Origin: Acidicapsa acidisoli
Lineage (GTDB): Bacteria; Acidobacteriota; Terriglobia; Terriglobales; Acidobacteriaceae
Length of the DNA stretch: 64,000 bases
Direction: 5' to 3'
Assembly: GCF_025685625.1 (NCBI RefSeq)
Contig: NZ_JAGSYI010000007.1
Location: 62,001 to 126,000, forward strand
Below the pieces are notes generated by a model. The model was not told the DNA's origin, made no database searches, and saw nothing but the letters and a program-made list of their open reading frames with translations. Positions 14,680-23,500 of the stretch are shown here, piece by piece. The stretch's first letter is position 1; each line of letters begins with the position of its first letter. The translations under genes were made by a program, and so were the position numbers.

Positions 14680-17436
14680 TTGGCCGGAATTTTTACCGGC
14701 CGTTCTTCATATCAGCACCCACTCATACGCGAAATCCCGGAGCCGTTTTTGCAAGCAGCCGCCCTCGTCATCGACGACCTGAGAGACCAATACATCCAGC
14801 AGATGGCGCTCGTCCGCCAGACCTACGACCGCACCGGCGACGGCACCGCCGCCATCCGCCGCCGCTCTTCGATCGTCGACCGCCTGCTCATCGAGCTATG
14901 GCGGCGAGCCTTCGGCGCAGACGCCAGCGCCAAAGTCAGCATGCTCGCACTCGGCGGATACGGCCGCAAAGACCTCTTCCCGTTCTCCGACATTGATGTC
15001 CTCTTTGCCTGCACCGATGACGACACGGAAAAAAACACCCGTCCCGCCATTCGAGCCCTCAACCAGGCCATGTGGGACATTGGCCTGCGCGCCAGCCCCG
15101 CCACCCGCACCCTCAAGGAATGCAGCCGCTTCGATCCCGACAACCTCGAGTTCACCCTGTCGACATTCGACCATCGCTTCCTCGCAGGCAACTTCCCTCT
15201 CTATCAAAAGCTCCACAACGAAACCTTCCCCGGCCTCGTCCTCAGCGAATGGAACGAAATCGCCCAGAAACTCGGCGAAATCGCCCGCAGCCGCCACGCC
15301 AAGTACGGCAACACCATCTTTCATCTCGAACCCAACCTGAAAGAGTGTCCGGGCGGCCTGCGTGATTTCAACCTCGCTCCCTGGTTCGCCCTCCTCTTTC
15401 ACCTCAAAGAACACAAGGAATGGCCCAAACAGCGCAGCGGCGCTGGCTCCAGCGACAAAGCCTCAGCTTTAGGCTGGCAGTCCGCCCACGGTGACGCCGA
15501 AGCGGCCTTCGACTTCCTCTCCGCCGCCCGCTGTTTCCTGCACTTCCGCCACGGTCGCGACGACAACACGCTCGACTGGCAATCCCAGGATGAAGCCGCA
15601 GCCAACAGCGTCGGCCTCGAAACCCGCGGCACCGCCGACCCCGCCTACTGGATGCGCACCTACTACCGGCACGCGCGCACCATCTACCGCCGCGCCGTCC
15701 TGCTCATGGAGCACCTGCCTGCGCCCGTCAGCTTCTACAAGCAGTTCCGCAAGCGCCGCAGTCCCATCCAGGGCACCGACTTCTCGCTCGACCAGGGCCG
15801 CATCGACATTTCGCCCACGGCCCAATTTTCCGACACCGACGGTCTCCTGCGTATCTTCGCCATCATCAGCAACCACGGCTATACCCTCACCCAGGCCGCC
15901 GAAGACCGCATCACCGACGCCCTGCCCGTCCTCGCCATCCACACTCCCGAGGGGCCCTATCTCTGGAACTGCCTCCGCGAAGTCCTCCTCGGCCCCCACG
16001 CCGCCCATGCGCTGCGCACCATGCACGCCCTCGGCATTCTGGAGATGCTCATCCCCGAGTTCCACGGCATCGATGCACTCGTCATCCGCGACAGCTACCA
16101 CCGCTACACAGTCGACGAACATACCTTTCTCACAATCGACAACGTCCACGCACTCCGCCGCCCCGTCGAAGATTACGAACAGCGCCTCGCCACGCTCCTT
16201 CCTGAAATCGACCGGCTCGACCTGCTCCTGCTCGCGCTTCTGCTCCACGACACCGGCAAAGCCCGCCGCAACGGCGAACACACCGCCCAAAGCGTCGAAC
16301 TCGCCGACAGCTTCCTAGCCCGCCTCGACTTCGATATCGAAGAGCGAGAAATCGTCCGCAAACTCATCCGCAGCCATCTCGAAATGTCCAGCGCCCTGCG
16401 CCGCGACATCTTTGACACCGACAACGTGCACACCCTGAGCGAACGCGTCGGCTCGCCGCTGCTCCTCAAGATGCTCACCCTCATCACCTACGCGGATATC
16501 AAGGCAGTCCATCCCGACGCGCTCACTCCATGGAAAGCGGAAAACCTCTGGCAGCTCTACATGTCCACCGCCAATTTCATGGACCGCAGCGTCGACGAAG
16601 TCCGTTACCACGCCGACCTCGACCCCACGCTCCTTTACCGCATCGGAGCTATGCTTCCTGGCCCAGGCGAAGCGAAGTTTCCTACTCAGGAAAAAGCCAT
16701 CCGTAAATTCCTCGAAGGCCTGCCCCAGCGCTACCTGCAAACCCGCCTGCCCGAGCAGATCCGCAACCACTTCCTGCTCGCAGCCAAAGTCGACCAGAAC
16801 CAATTCGAGCCCATCCAGCTCGATCTCCGCCCGCATCGCCAGCTACTGGAGTTGACCGTCATCGCCCGCGACCGCAGCCGCCTCTTTGCCGACGTCGCCG
16901 GAACCCTGGCGGCCTGGGGCATGAATATCGTCAAAGCGGACGCCTTCGCCAACGAAGCAGGAATCATCGTCGACAGCTTCCAGTTCACCGACACCTTCCG
17001 CACCCTCGAACTCAACCCCGAGGAAAAAGACCGCTTCACAGTCAATGTCAGAGAGATTCTGTCGCTCGGAATCACTTCCTCCAAAACCCAAATCGAGCAA
17101 CTGCTGGCCAACCGCCGCCAGACCCCAAGAAACGGCACCGTAAAGGTCGAAGTCCCCACACGGCTGGAATTCGACTCCGAATCCAGCAAACACAGCACCC
17201 TGCTGCAAGTAGTGGCGCAAGACACCCCCGGCCTGCTTCGCCAGATAGCCCTGGTCCTGCACAACCACGACTGCAACATCGAAGTAGCATTAGTCGACAC
17301 CGAAGGCGAAACAGCAATCGACGTCTTCTACCTGACCCAATACAGCCAAAAACTAACCCCGGAAATCCAGCAAACATTAGCCCAGAACCTAAAACATGCA
17401 TTAGATAAAATTCTTCCCCAGCCACAGAACCTTTAA
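14680..17436 (+). CDS. glnD: [Protein-PII] uridylyltransferase/uridylyl-removing enzyme
   Basis: A 918-residue bifunctional sensor that adds UMP to PII Tyr51 when glutamine is low and removes it when glutamine is high. Domains in order: nucleotidyltransferase (about residues 85-230) with GGYGRKDLFPFSDIDVLF carrying the two metal Asp residues; a helical linker; an HD phosphohydrolase domain (about 470-640) with LLLHDTGKARRNGEHTA; and two ACT domains that bind glutamine (about 730-800, LTVIARDRSRLFADVAG, and 835-910, LQVVAQDTPGLLRQIAL). Length matches GlnD. The start is a TTG at 14680; the next in-frame ATG is about 40 residues in, after conserved-looking sequence, so a non-ATG start is likely but not proven. 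Confidence 0.94.
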   Translation: MAGIFTGRSSYQHPLIREIPEPFLQAAALVIDDLRDQYIQQMALVRQTYDRTGDGTAAIRRRSSIVDRLLIELWRRAFGADASAKVSMLALGGYGRKDLFPFSDIDVLFACTDDDTEKNTRPAIRALNQAMWDIGLRASPATRTLKECSRFDPDNLEFTLSTFDHRFLAGNFPLYQKLHNETFPGLVLSEWNEIAQKLGEIARSRHAKYGNTIFHLEPNLKECPGGLRDFNLAPWFALLFHLKEHKEWPKQRSGAGSSDKASALGWQSAHGDAEAAFDFLSAARCFLHFRHGRDDNTLDWQSQDEAAANSVGLETRGTADPAYWMRTYYRHARTIYRRAVLLMEHLPAPVSFYKQFRKRRSPIQGTDFSLDQGRIDISPTAQFSDTDGLLRIFAIISNHGYTLTQAAEDRITDALPVLAIHTPEGPYLWNCLREVLLGPHAAHALRTMHALGILEMLIPEFHGIDALVIRDSYHRYTVDEHTFLTIDNVHALRRPVEDYEQRLATLLPEIDRLDLLLLALLLHDTGKARRNGEHTAQSVELADSFLARLDFDIEEREIVRKLIRSHLEMSSALRRDIFDTDNVHTLSERVGSPLLLKMLTLITYADIKAVHPDALTPWKAENLWQLYMSTANFMDRSVDEVRYHADLDPTLLYRIGAMLPGPGEAKFPTQEKAIRKFLEGLPQRYLQTRLPEQIRNHFLLAAKVDQNQFEPIQLDLRPHRQLLELTVIARDRSRLFADVAGTLAAWGMNIVKADAFANEAGIIVDSFQFTDTFRTLELNPEEKDRFTVNVREILSLGITSSKTQIEQLLANRRQTPRNGTVKVEVPTRLEFDSESSKHSTLLQVVAQDTPGLLRQIALVLHNHDCNIEVALVDTEGETAIDVFYLTQYSQKLTPEIQQTLAQNLKHALDKILPQPQNL

Positions 17437-17629
17437 TGTCAGGTTCGCCGATTCTCGACTCATCCGGAAACGCAAAGGTTCACTGGGCAATCGTCGCCTT
17501 TCTCCCTTTTGCAGTAATTCAATTAGAGCGACATATTTGCCCCGCACGATCCGCGAGTGGCTAGGCGATTTGCAATGGTTACGTGAAGGATGTCAGACAT
17601 AAGAAGGAGAAACCAGCTTCCTCGCTTCG

Positions 17630-18748
17630 TTATGGTTTCTGCTTCTTCACTTCCTCCAAAACATCATGAATGGCCTGGGAGATCGCTTCGGGCTTTTCTT
17701 GATGCATGCGATGGCCCGCACCGGCAATGATACGGAGTTGCGCGTACTTTGACCGGTGAGAAAGATCGACCTGAAAACTGTGCCAGGCTTCATTGATCTG
17801 GTCGCACTGCGTTTGGGTAAGCCCAGGGAAGGCGCTGCAGGGAGCCCGTTCCCCTCGCTCGAGGACGATCATGGGGACATCGTCATGCCAAGTGAGGTGT
17901 TGCTGTGGCGGGAGCAGACCTTCACGCTGAAGGCTTTCCATATCCATGTCTGAACCGGGAAACGCGGGGGAGATGGCGGCATCTCTCCACACAGCTTCTT
18001 CGTGAGAGGAGTCCACAAAGACAAAACCCGTGACGTCGGCGGGATACTGCTCCTCATAATGGCGAATGAGAACTCCCCCCGCCGAGGCCCCAACAAGAAG
18101 GTAGGGACCTGGCAGTTGCGCGGATTGGAAGAGATCGTGCATGTTCTCGACGACCTCGCTTATCGAATGATCGCCCTGAATATGATCGCTCTCACCAAAG
18201 CCAAGCGGATCGTAGCTGCACACGCGTGCAAACTCCGAGACACGCGACTGGACTAGGGACCAATCCTGATAACTACCGAGCCCTCGGCCCGTCGCCAGAA
18301 TTACGGTTGGCCTTCCGTGCGATTCTCCTGTGCACTCGATGAACATCTTGTGACCTTGAGAGATCGAAACTAAATGGCCTCCCGGCACGGAACTGCTCTG
18401 CTGCGTGGTCTGCGGCCCCGGTTCTTTTGTGCAGCCATAGACAACACCAGCGTTTCCGAAGGTACAGAAGCCAAATGAGGTTAAGAGGATGAGCGAACAG
18501 GACAATACAGTCGCGGCACTCCATAGAGAAAAGGCTGCAACGCAGCTCGGGGCTACCAAAGAGATCGTTTCACCGATGGCAGATTGCCAGACCCTTCCAA
18601 TTCCCGAGACCCCTTCCTTACCGGCATCCAAAAGCTGCTCCCTGAAGAGCTGTTCCATCTCATCGCCGTACCGGTAGCGAAGATTATCTGTATACAGCGG
18701 GAGCATCCGTTTATAGACCCAGCAACTTAGTTCGAGGACAAAGCTCAT
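17630..18748 (-). CDS. Membrane-anchored alpha/beta hydrolase
   Basis: A 372-residue chimera. Residues 1-65 (RYRYGDEMEQLFREQLLDAG and on) look like the short cytoplasmic prefix found before membrane segments in PadR/ADOP-associated acidobacterial proteins. One or two hydrophobic segments follow (about 66-105), then an alpha/beta-hydrolase fold. The nucleophile elbow is GASAGG, the oxyanion stretch ATGRGLGSYQDW, the acid is probably in FVFVDSSHEE or later, and the His is in IAGAGHRMHQEKPE. The start ATG overlaps the padR stop by four bases (ATGA), so the two are translationally coupled and the regulator presumably controls this hydrolase. Substrate unknown. A degenerate hairpin straddles its stop. 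Confidence 0.75.
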   Translation of the reverse strand: MSFVLELSCWVYKRMLPLYTDNLRYRYGDEMEQLFREQLLDAGKEGVSGIGRVWQSAIGETISLVAPSCVAAFSLWSAATVLSCSLILLTSFGFCTFGNAGVVYGCTKEPGPQTTQQSSSVPGGHLVSISQGHKMFIECTGESHGRPTVILATGRGLGSYQDWSLVQSRVSEFARVCSYDPLGFGESDHIQGDHSISEVVENMHDLFQSAQLPGPYLLVGASAGGVLIRHYEEQYPADVTGFVFVDSSHEEAVWRDAAISPAFPGSDMDMESLQREGLLPPQQHLTWHDDVPMIVLERGERAPCSAFPGLTQTQCDQINEAWHSFQVDLSHRSKYAQLRIIAGAGHRMHQEKPEAISQAIHDVLEEVKKQKP

Positions 18749-19107
18749 GCTTTACCTCCCAGTGGAAACACCTTCTTGGCCTTCGCTAAAAGAAGAACCT
18801 CGTTTTGCCTCGAAAACTCCGCGTTGAGCAGTTGCTTGCCCGCCTGCGTGAGGCGATAGTTTCGACGACGGTCTTGGCTGTCGTTCTCTACCTCTTCAAT
18901 GAACGACTGGTCCGCAAGTTTTTGGATTGTGGTATAGAGGGTCGCGGGACCCATTGAGAGTTTGCCATCCGACAAGACTTTTACCTGCTGCATGATCAGG
19001 TATCCATGCTTCTCGCCGTCCGCGAGAGCAAAAAGTACGAAGAAGACCGCTGGCGAAAGCGGCAGCATCTCCTGCAAATCCTTCTTGACTGAAATTGATG
19101 GATTCAT
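18745..19107 (-). CDS. PadR-family transcriptional regulator
   Basis: A 120-residue PadR protein: winged helix (FFVLFALADGEKHGYLIMQQV, then MGPATLYTTIQKLADQSFIEEV and the basic wing DSQDRRRNYRLTQAGKQLL) with a C-terminal dimer helix. Start at ATG 19107 with AGAGG eight bases upstream; a further ATG at 19143 lies inside the promoter and is unlikely. PadR proteins usually repress their own operon. Here the operon partner is the anchored hydrolase rather than an ADOP permease. The AT-rich promoter just upstream is the likely binding site. Confidence 0.9.
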   Translation of the reverse strand: MNPSISVKKDLQEMLPLSPAVFFVLFALADGEKHGYLIMQQVKVLSDGKLSMGPATLYTTIQKLADQSFIEEVENDSQDRRRNYRLTQAGKQLLNAEFSRQNEVLLLAKAKKVFPLGGKA

Positions 19108-19130
19108 CCGTGGAACCTCTATATCGCATA

Positions 19131-19159
19131 TAGATATATCCATTTATGATATATGTCAA
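19131..19159 (-). promoter_or_regulatory. Promoter and AT-rich dyads of the padR-hydrolase operon
   Basis: The minus strand carries a perfect -35 TTGACA (complement of 19154-19159), a spacer of about 17 bases and a weak -10 around TATCTA. The same stretch (19121-19153) contains repeated GATATAT units and the palindromes GATATATC and TATATGCGATATA-like half-sites, suitable for PadR autoregulation. Confidence 0.55.
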
Positions 19160-19480
19160 CTTGTTTTTGTGGAAATGGCAACCCATCCAATGCCCTGTCG
19201 AAATCTCAGGTTGCGGATAATTACCCTCCATTGGCGCATAATCAGGATGAGCGGCGTTCCGAGTCGGCCTACGCCGCCAGGGGACAAAACAAACAGAAAA
19301 AAGTGCCAAAAAACACGCAAATAATGCACTTTTGGCACCCAAATTATCCCGCAACCGAATGAAACGAATGGAGATACACGTAAAACAAGGGTACCCCCTA
19401 CCCCCTCTCAATTTATTTCCTTTTTTCTTCGCCTCGAAAACTATCGCAAACGGATCTCATCGAAACCTCAACCAAACAAG
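19160..19480. other. Spacer between the PadR operon and the DUF302 gene
   Basis: About 320 bp with no credible gene. It contains the minus-strand terminator hairpin at 19303-19338 and otherwise low-complexity A-rich sequence. Nothing else is recognised. Confidence 0.5.
19303..19338 (-). terminator. Intrinsic terminator downstream of the DUF302 gene
   Basis: Arms GTGCCAAAA (19303-19311) and TTTTGGCAC (19330-19338) pair perfectly; on the minus strand TTTTTTCTGTTTG follows. An alternative 8-bp pairing, AAAAGTGC (19299-19306) with GCACTTTT (19326-19333), is also possible. It lies about 140 bp after the DUF302 stop and before the padR promoter. Confidence 0.7.
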
Positions 19481-19876
19481 TCAGCGCACAGCCTCATCCA
19501 CGATCACGCGAATACCGGCAATATTCGGCATCAGCTCCTCCGGAAATCCATGCCGCTCCAGCAAATACTGCGGAGTGTTGTAAGAAACCCAAATCTTCCC
19601 TTCCGAGTCCTCCCAGACCAGAGCCTTCAGGGGCAAATCAAGCGCTAGCGTGGGCGCAGCCACCATCAGTGGCGTCCCGGCCTTGGCATTCCCAAAGATC
19701 AGCAGCTTGGTCGGCCTCATCGCTAGACCCATCGCCGCCGCTCCGCCGCTATGATCGATCCGCGCCAGCACCGGAATCCCCAGCGACTGCAATACTGTCC
19801 CCAGCCGCTCCACCGTCTCATCCACGCAGTACGGACTGCTCCGATGCACCATTCCCTTATCGGGCAACTCCACCAT
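19481..19876 (-). CDS. DUF302-domain protein
   Basis: A 131-residue cytoplasmic-looking protein of the DUF302 (TT1751-like) family: VDETVERLGTVLQSLGIPVLARIDHSGGAAAMG, then RPTKLLIFGNAKAGTPLM and the family's ALDLPLKALVWEDSEGKIWVSYN end. Start at ATG 19876, chosen because AAGGAGG lies a few bases upstream; the open frame reaches further out, over the divergent gene, but has no site. DUF302 function is unknown; some members sit next to redox and metal genes. It is transcribed alone and ends at an intrinsic terminator. Confidence 0.88.
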   Translation of the reverse strand: MVELPDKGMVHRSSPYCVDETVERLGTVLQSLGIPVLARIDHSGGAAAMGLAMRPTKLLIFGNAKAGTPLMVAAPTLALDLPLKALVWEDSEGKIWVSYNTPQYLLERHGFPEELMPNIAGIRVIVDEAVR

Positions 19877-20010
19877 GACCCCTCCTTGGCAAGACACCTG
19901 TAATTTGATTCGCTTCCAATTATGATTCTGGATTATCGCGGCTGCTCCTGATATATTCGCGGAATTAATCTTCCGGCGCTTCTCCAGCAACAAGAAAGCA
20001 AGGTGCTGCC

Positions 20011-20556
20011 TTGAGAAATTGGCGATGGAATCTGGGTTTCTTAGCTGTTTCGGTGCTGGCAATCGTCTGCATCTCGCAAGCGCAGAACGCAGGCACTACC
20101 AAAACCATCGAAAAGCCGGCAAAGCCGCTTGACGCCTTTGCATGGCTGGTCGGCGGCGTCTGGACGGCGGACGCAACAGCGTTCGGTCCAGAAATGCTCC
20201 GCATCGAGACCAGCTATTCTCCTTCCGACAATGGCAGCTACCTCCGCTTCACCACGCACTTCGTAAGCACGCACGGAATCCTCAAGAACTATGACGGAAA
20301 TATGTACTGGGACGCGGCGCGACACCAATTGCGCATGTGGTACATGAGCGCATCCGGTCAAATCACCGAATGCCCTATGACCATTGAGGGCAACCTCTGG
20401 AGGATGGAATTCGAAGGCACCAACTTCGATGACAAACCAGCCGTCCTGCAGGTTCTTGTGGAGCGGAAAACGAACGATCTGTATCACTGGTCACTCGCAG
20501 AAAAGGCCGGCGAGAGCTGGAAACCTCTCGCCGGCCTTGACTACGCCCGCAAATGA
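20011..20556 (+). CDS. Putative exported lipocalin-like protein
   Basis: A 181-residue product with a signal peptide (about 1-25, LGFLAVSVLAIVCISQAQ) and a beta-rich body: FAWLVGGVWTADAT, then SYLRFTTHFVSTHGI and LVERKTNDLYHWSLAEKAG. It resembles acidobacterial DUF1579/lipocalin-like domains whose opening G-x-W motif sits on the first strand. The start is a TTG with AAGGTG about six bases upstream. It is divergent from the DUF302 gene and convergent with gltB, and the gltB terminator stem is encoded inside its last 18 codons. Function unknown. Confidence 0.65.
   Translation: MRNWRWNLGFLAVSVLAIVCISQAQNAGTTKTIEKPAKPLDAFAWLVGGVWTADATAFGPEMLRIETSYSPSDNGSYLRFTTHFVSTHGILKNYDGNMYWDAARHQLRMWYMSASGQITECPMTIEGNLWRMEFEGTNFDDKPAVLQVLVERKTNDLYHWSLAEKAGESWKPLAGLDYARK
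20503..20538 (-). terminator. gltB terminator embedded in a convergent gene
   Basis: A perfect 14-bp stem, AAGGCCGGCGAGAG (20503-20516) and CTCTCGCCGGCCTT (20525-20538), with an 8-nt loop. On the minus strand it is followed by TTCTGCG after the terminal TT, giving a short T-rich tract. It lies 28 bp after the gltB stop yet wholly within the coding end of the opposing gene. Confidence 0.75.
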
Positions 20557-20565
20557 TCGGCGGAT

Positions 20566-23500
20566 TTACCCCTTCGGAGTGAGCCGAATCAGGTTCTTCG
20601 CCAGCTTCTCCCATTGCGTCAGCAAAACAACGCCGCAAGAGCTGGAGGTTTTAGCCACATGCAACTCGACCAACTCGTAGATCGACTTCTGCGCCGTGTG
20701 GTCTAGATCGTCAAACCGCTCCGCAACGAGAAATTCCTTGTGATACAGGCCCTTCTCGATGAATGCAGCCTTGTCGTCGTAAACCCACGCCAAACCGCCC
20801 GTCATGCCAGCGCCAAAGTTGATGCCCGCATCTCCAAGTACAACAACCAGGCCACCTGTCATGTATTCGCAACCGTGATCCCCAACGCCCTCAACAATCG
20901 CCAGCGCGCCCGAGTTACGAACCGCAAATCGCTCGCCAGCGCGCCCAGCGGCATACAAGGAACCAGAAGTAGCACCGTAGAGCGCCACGTTGCCGAGAAT
21001 GACGTGCTTTGTGCTCTCCCGCGCCGCACGGCCTTCGCCGCGCAGAATCAACTCGCCGCCGCAGAGACCCTTGCCGACAAAGTCGTTGGCCAGTCCCTCC
21101 AGCTTGAGCGTCATTCCCGAAACCGCGAAGGCTCCGAAAGACTGCCCGGCAACACCTTTCATCTCGAACTGCAGCGAAGACCCCGACGCGGTCGGATTGT
21201 TGGTGTGGAATTGAGCAATCTGACCTGCCAGCCGCGCTCCAACGGTCCGATTTTCGTTGGTGATCGTGGTAGTCACCGAAAAAGGCTGGTTGGATTTGTA
21301 GGCCGCGAAAGCCGGTTCTACCCAGGCGTCGTCAAGCGCCGGATGTTCCTCGGGGCGGTCGTTGCGCTTGCCCTCCCAGCGAGTCGCTCCGTCCGTCATC
21401 TTTGCGACCTCGGAGGCAGCGAGAACAGGCGCGAGGTTCAGATTGCCGTCGTAACGCACCTGTTCGAGCAGATCGGTGCGTCCAGTGGCAGCAGCAAGAG
21501 AAGGCAGGCCGAGCGAGGCCAACAACTGTTGCAGTTCCCGAGCGAGTTCCTCGAAGAAGCGTACAACATGCTCCGGCTTCCCGCGGAATTTGGCGCGCAA
21601 CTCAGGCTTTTGCGTCGCGATGCCGGTAGGACAGGTATTCAGGTGGCATTGGCGAGCCATATCGCAACCTAATGCGACCAGCACCGAAGTTCCGAAGGCG
21701 AACTCGTCCGCGCCGAGGAGAGCGGCGATCAGGATATCGCGAGCCGTGCGCAAACCGCCATCGGTCCGGAGACGGACGCGCCCGCGCAGGCCGTTATGAA
21801 TCAGCACCTGCTGCGCCTCCGCCAGACCCAGTTCCCACGGATCGCCAGCGTACTTGATGCTCGAAAGCGCCGAAGCTCCTGTACCTCCTGTGTGCCCAGC
21901 GATCACAATGTAATCGGCATACGCCTTGGCCACGCCGGCGGCAACTGTGCCCACGCCACATTCGGAAACCAGCTTGACCCCCACGGCTGCGCGCGGGTTG
22001 ACGCGCTTCAGGTCGTAGATGAGTTGCGCGAGATCTTCGATCGAATAGATATCGTGGTGCGGCGGCGGGCTGATGAGCTGCATCCCAGGCTGAGCGTGAC
22101 GCAGGCGCGCGATCAACTCCGTGACCTTGTGGCCGGGGAGCTGGCCGCCCTCGCCGGGCTTGGCTCCCTGAGCGATTTTGATCTCGATCTCCTCGGCGTG
22201 AACGAGATATTCGGCGGTTACTCCGAAACGTGCGCTGGCGACTTGTTTGATCTTGTTGTTCAGCAAAGAAGGAGCGCCGTCCACTGGAGGGTAAACCGAA
22301 GGGTCTTCGCCGCCCTCGCCGGTGTTGGAGCGGCCTCCGAGCAGGTTCATAGCCTGCGTAATCGTCTGGTGTGCCTCCGGTGACAACGAACCAAAACTCA
22401 TAGCCGAGGCGATGAAGTTCTTGCAGATGCTGCCAGGAGCTTCGACCGTTTCGAGGGCGAGTTCCGATCCGGCGGGGCGGATTTCCAACAAATCACGCAG
22501 GTAAGCCGGATGCTCCTCACTGGCCTGGGTGGTAAAGGCCGACCATGGCGTAAGCGCCAGAGCGGCACCCTGTTTGGTAGAACCCATGGCAGCCTGAAGG
22601 GCGCGGACGGTCTGGGGTTGCCAGGCATGCACTTCCGCCTCATCTGCCTTGCGGAAGCGAACAAAACCGTAGTCGGGCAGGTCTTTCACCGCCGCTGGAG
22701 CAATGGCTGCGACAAGCGAACCACCATCTTCAGCGGCTTCGGAAGCTTCGCGCGATTCCGAAGGCGAAGATTGTTCCCGCCACGACTGGCGAATCAGCTT
22801 CTCGATATCCTCGAATCCGATTCCGGAGAGCGGCGATGGCGTTCCGACAAAGCACTTGTCGATGATCTCGTCGGACAGGCCGATGGCGTCAAAGAGGTGA
22901 GCGCCGCGATAACTGTCCACGACACTGATCCCCATCTTGGACATGATCTTCGCCAAGCCGAGTTCCAGCGCATGAATGGTGTTCGCTTCGCCTTGTTCCG
23001 GAGTGAGCGCGCGCGCCGTTTCGAGGGCCAGCCATGGACAGACCGCTCCAGCGCCCATGCCAAGCAGCACAGCCAGATGATGAATATCGCGGCAATCACC
23101 TGCTTCGACGGCAATGCCGACCTCGGCGCGTACGCCCGCGGAGATAAGAGCGCGGTGCACTGCGCCAACCGCCATTGCCATCGGAATCGGCATGGCGGAC
23201 GAAGACGCGGATCGGTCGCTGAGTAGCAGAACCTTGGCGTGATCCGCGGTAAGGTCCACGGCGCGGCGCCTCATCCGGTCGAGAGCAGCTTCGAGAGACT
23301 CGTCGTGAGAGAAGACGCAATCGATGACTTCGAGCGGCAGATCCTGCGCCAGCGGATGGTCCTTGTATTTAAGCGCCTGCATCTGCGCCAGCGAGAGCAC
23401 GGGAGAACGCAGGGAAAGACCCGGCAACGGCTCGCGCGGCTCGAACAGATGAGGCCAGGGACCGAGACGCGTATGCATCTGGATTACCACCGCTTCGCGC

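Noticed and set aside
15469-16318. Long open frames on both strands inside glnD (about 273 and 275 codons).
   Set aside because: They are shadows of a GC-rich gene; the glnD frame has complete domains, and the others have low-complexity Ser/Pro or Val/Gly-rich products.
17602-17646. Inverted repeat AGAAGGAGAAACC/GGTTTCTGCTTCT across the stop of the anchored hydrolase.
   Set aside because: One mismatch, 19-nt loop and no T-tract on the coding strand; not listed as a terminator.
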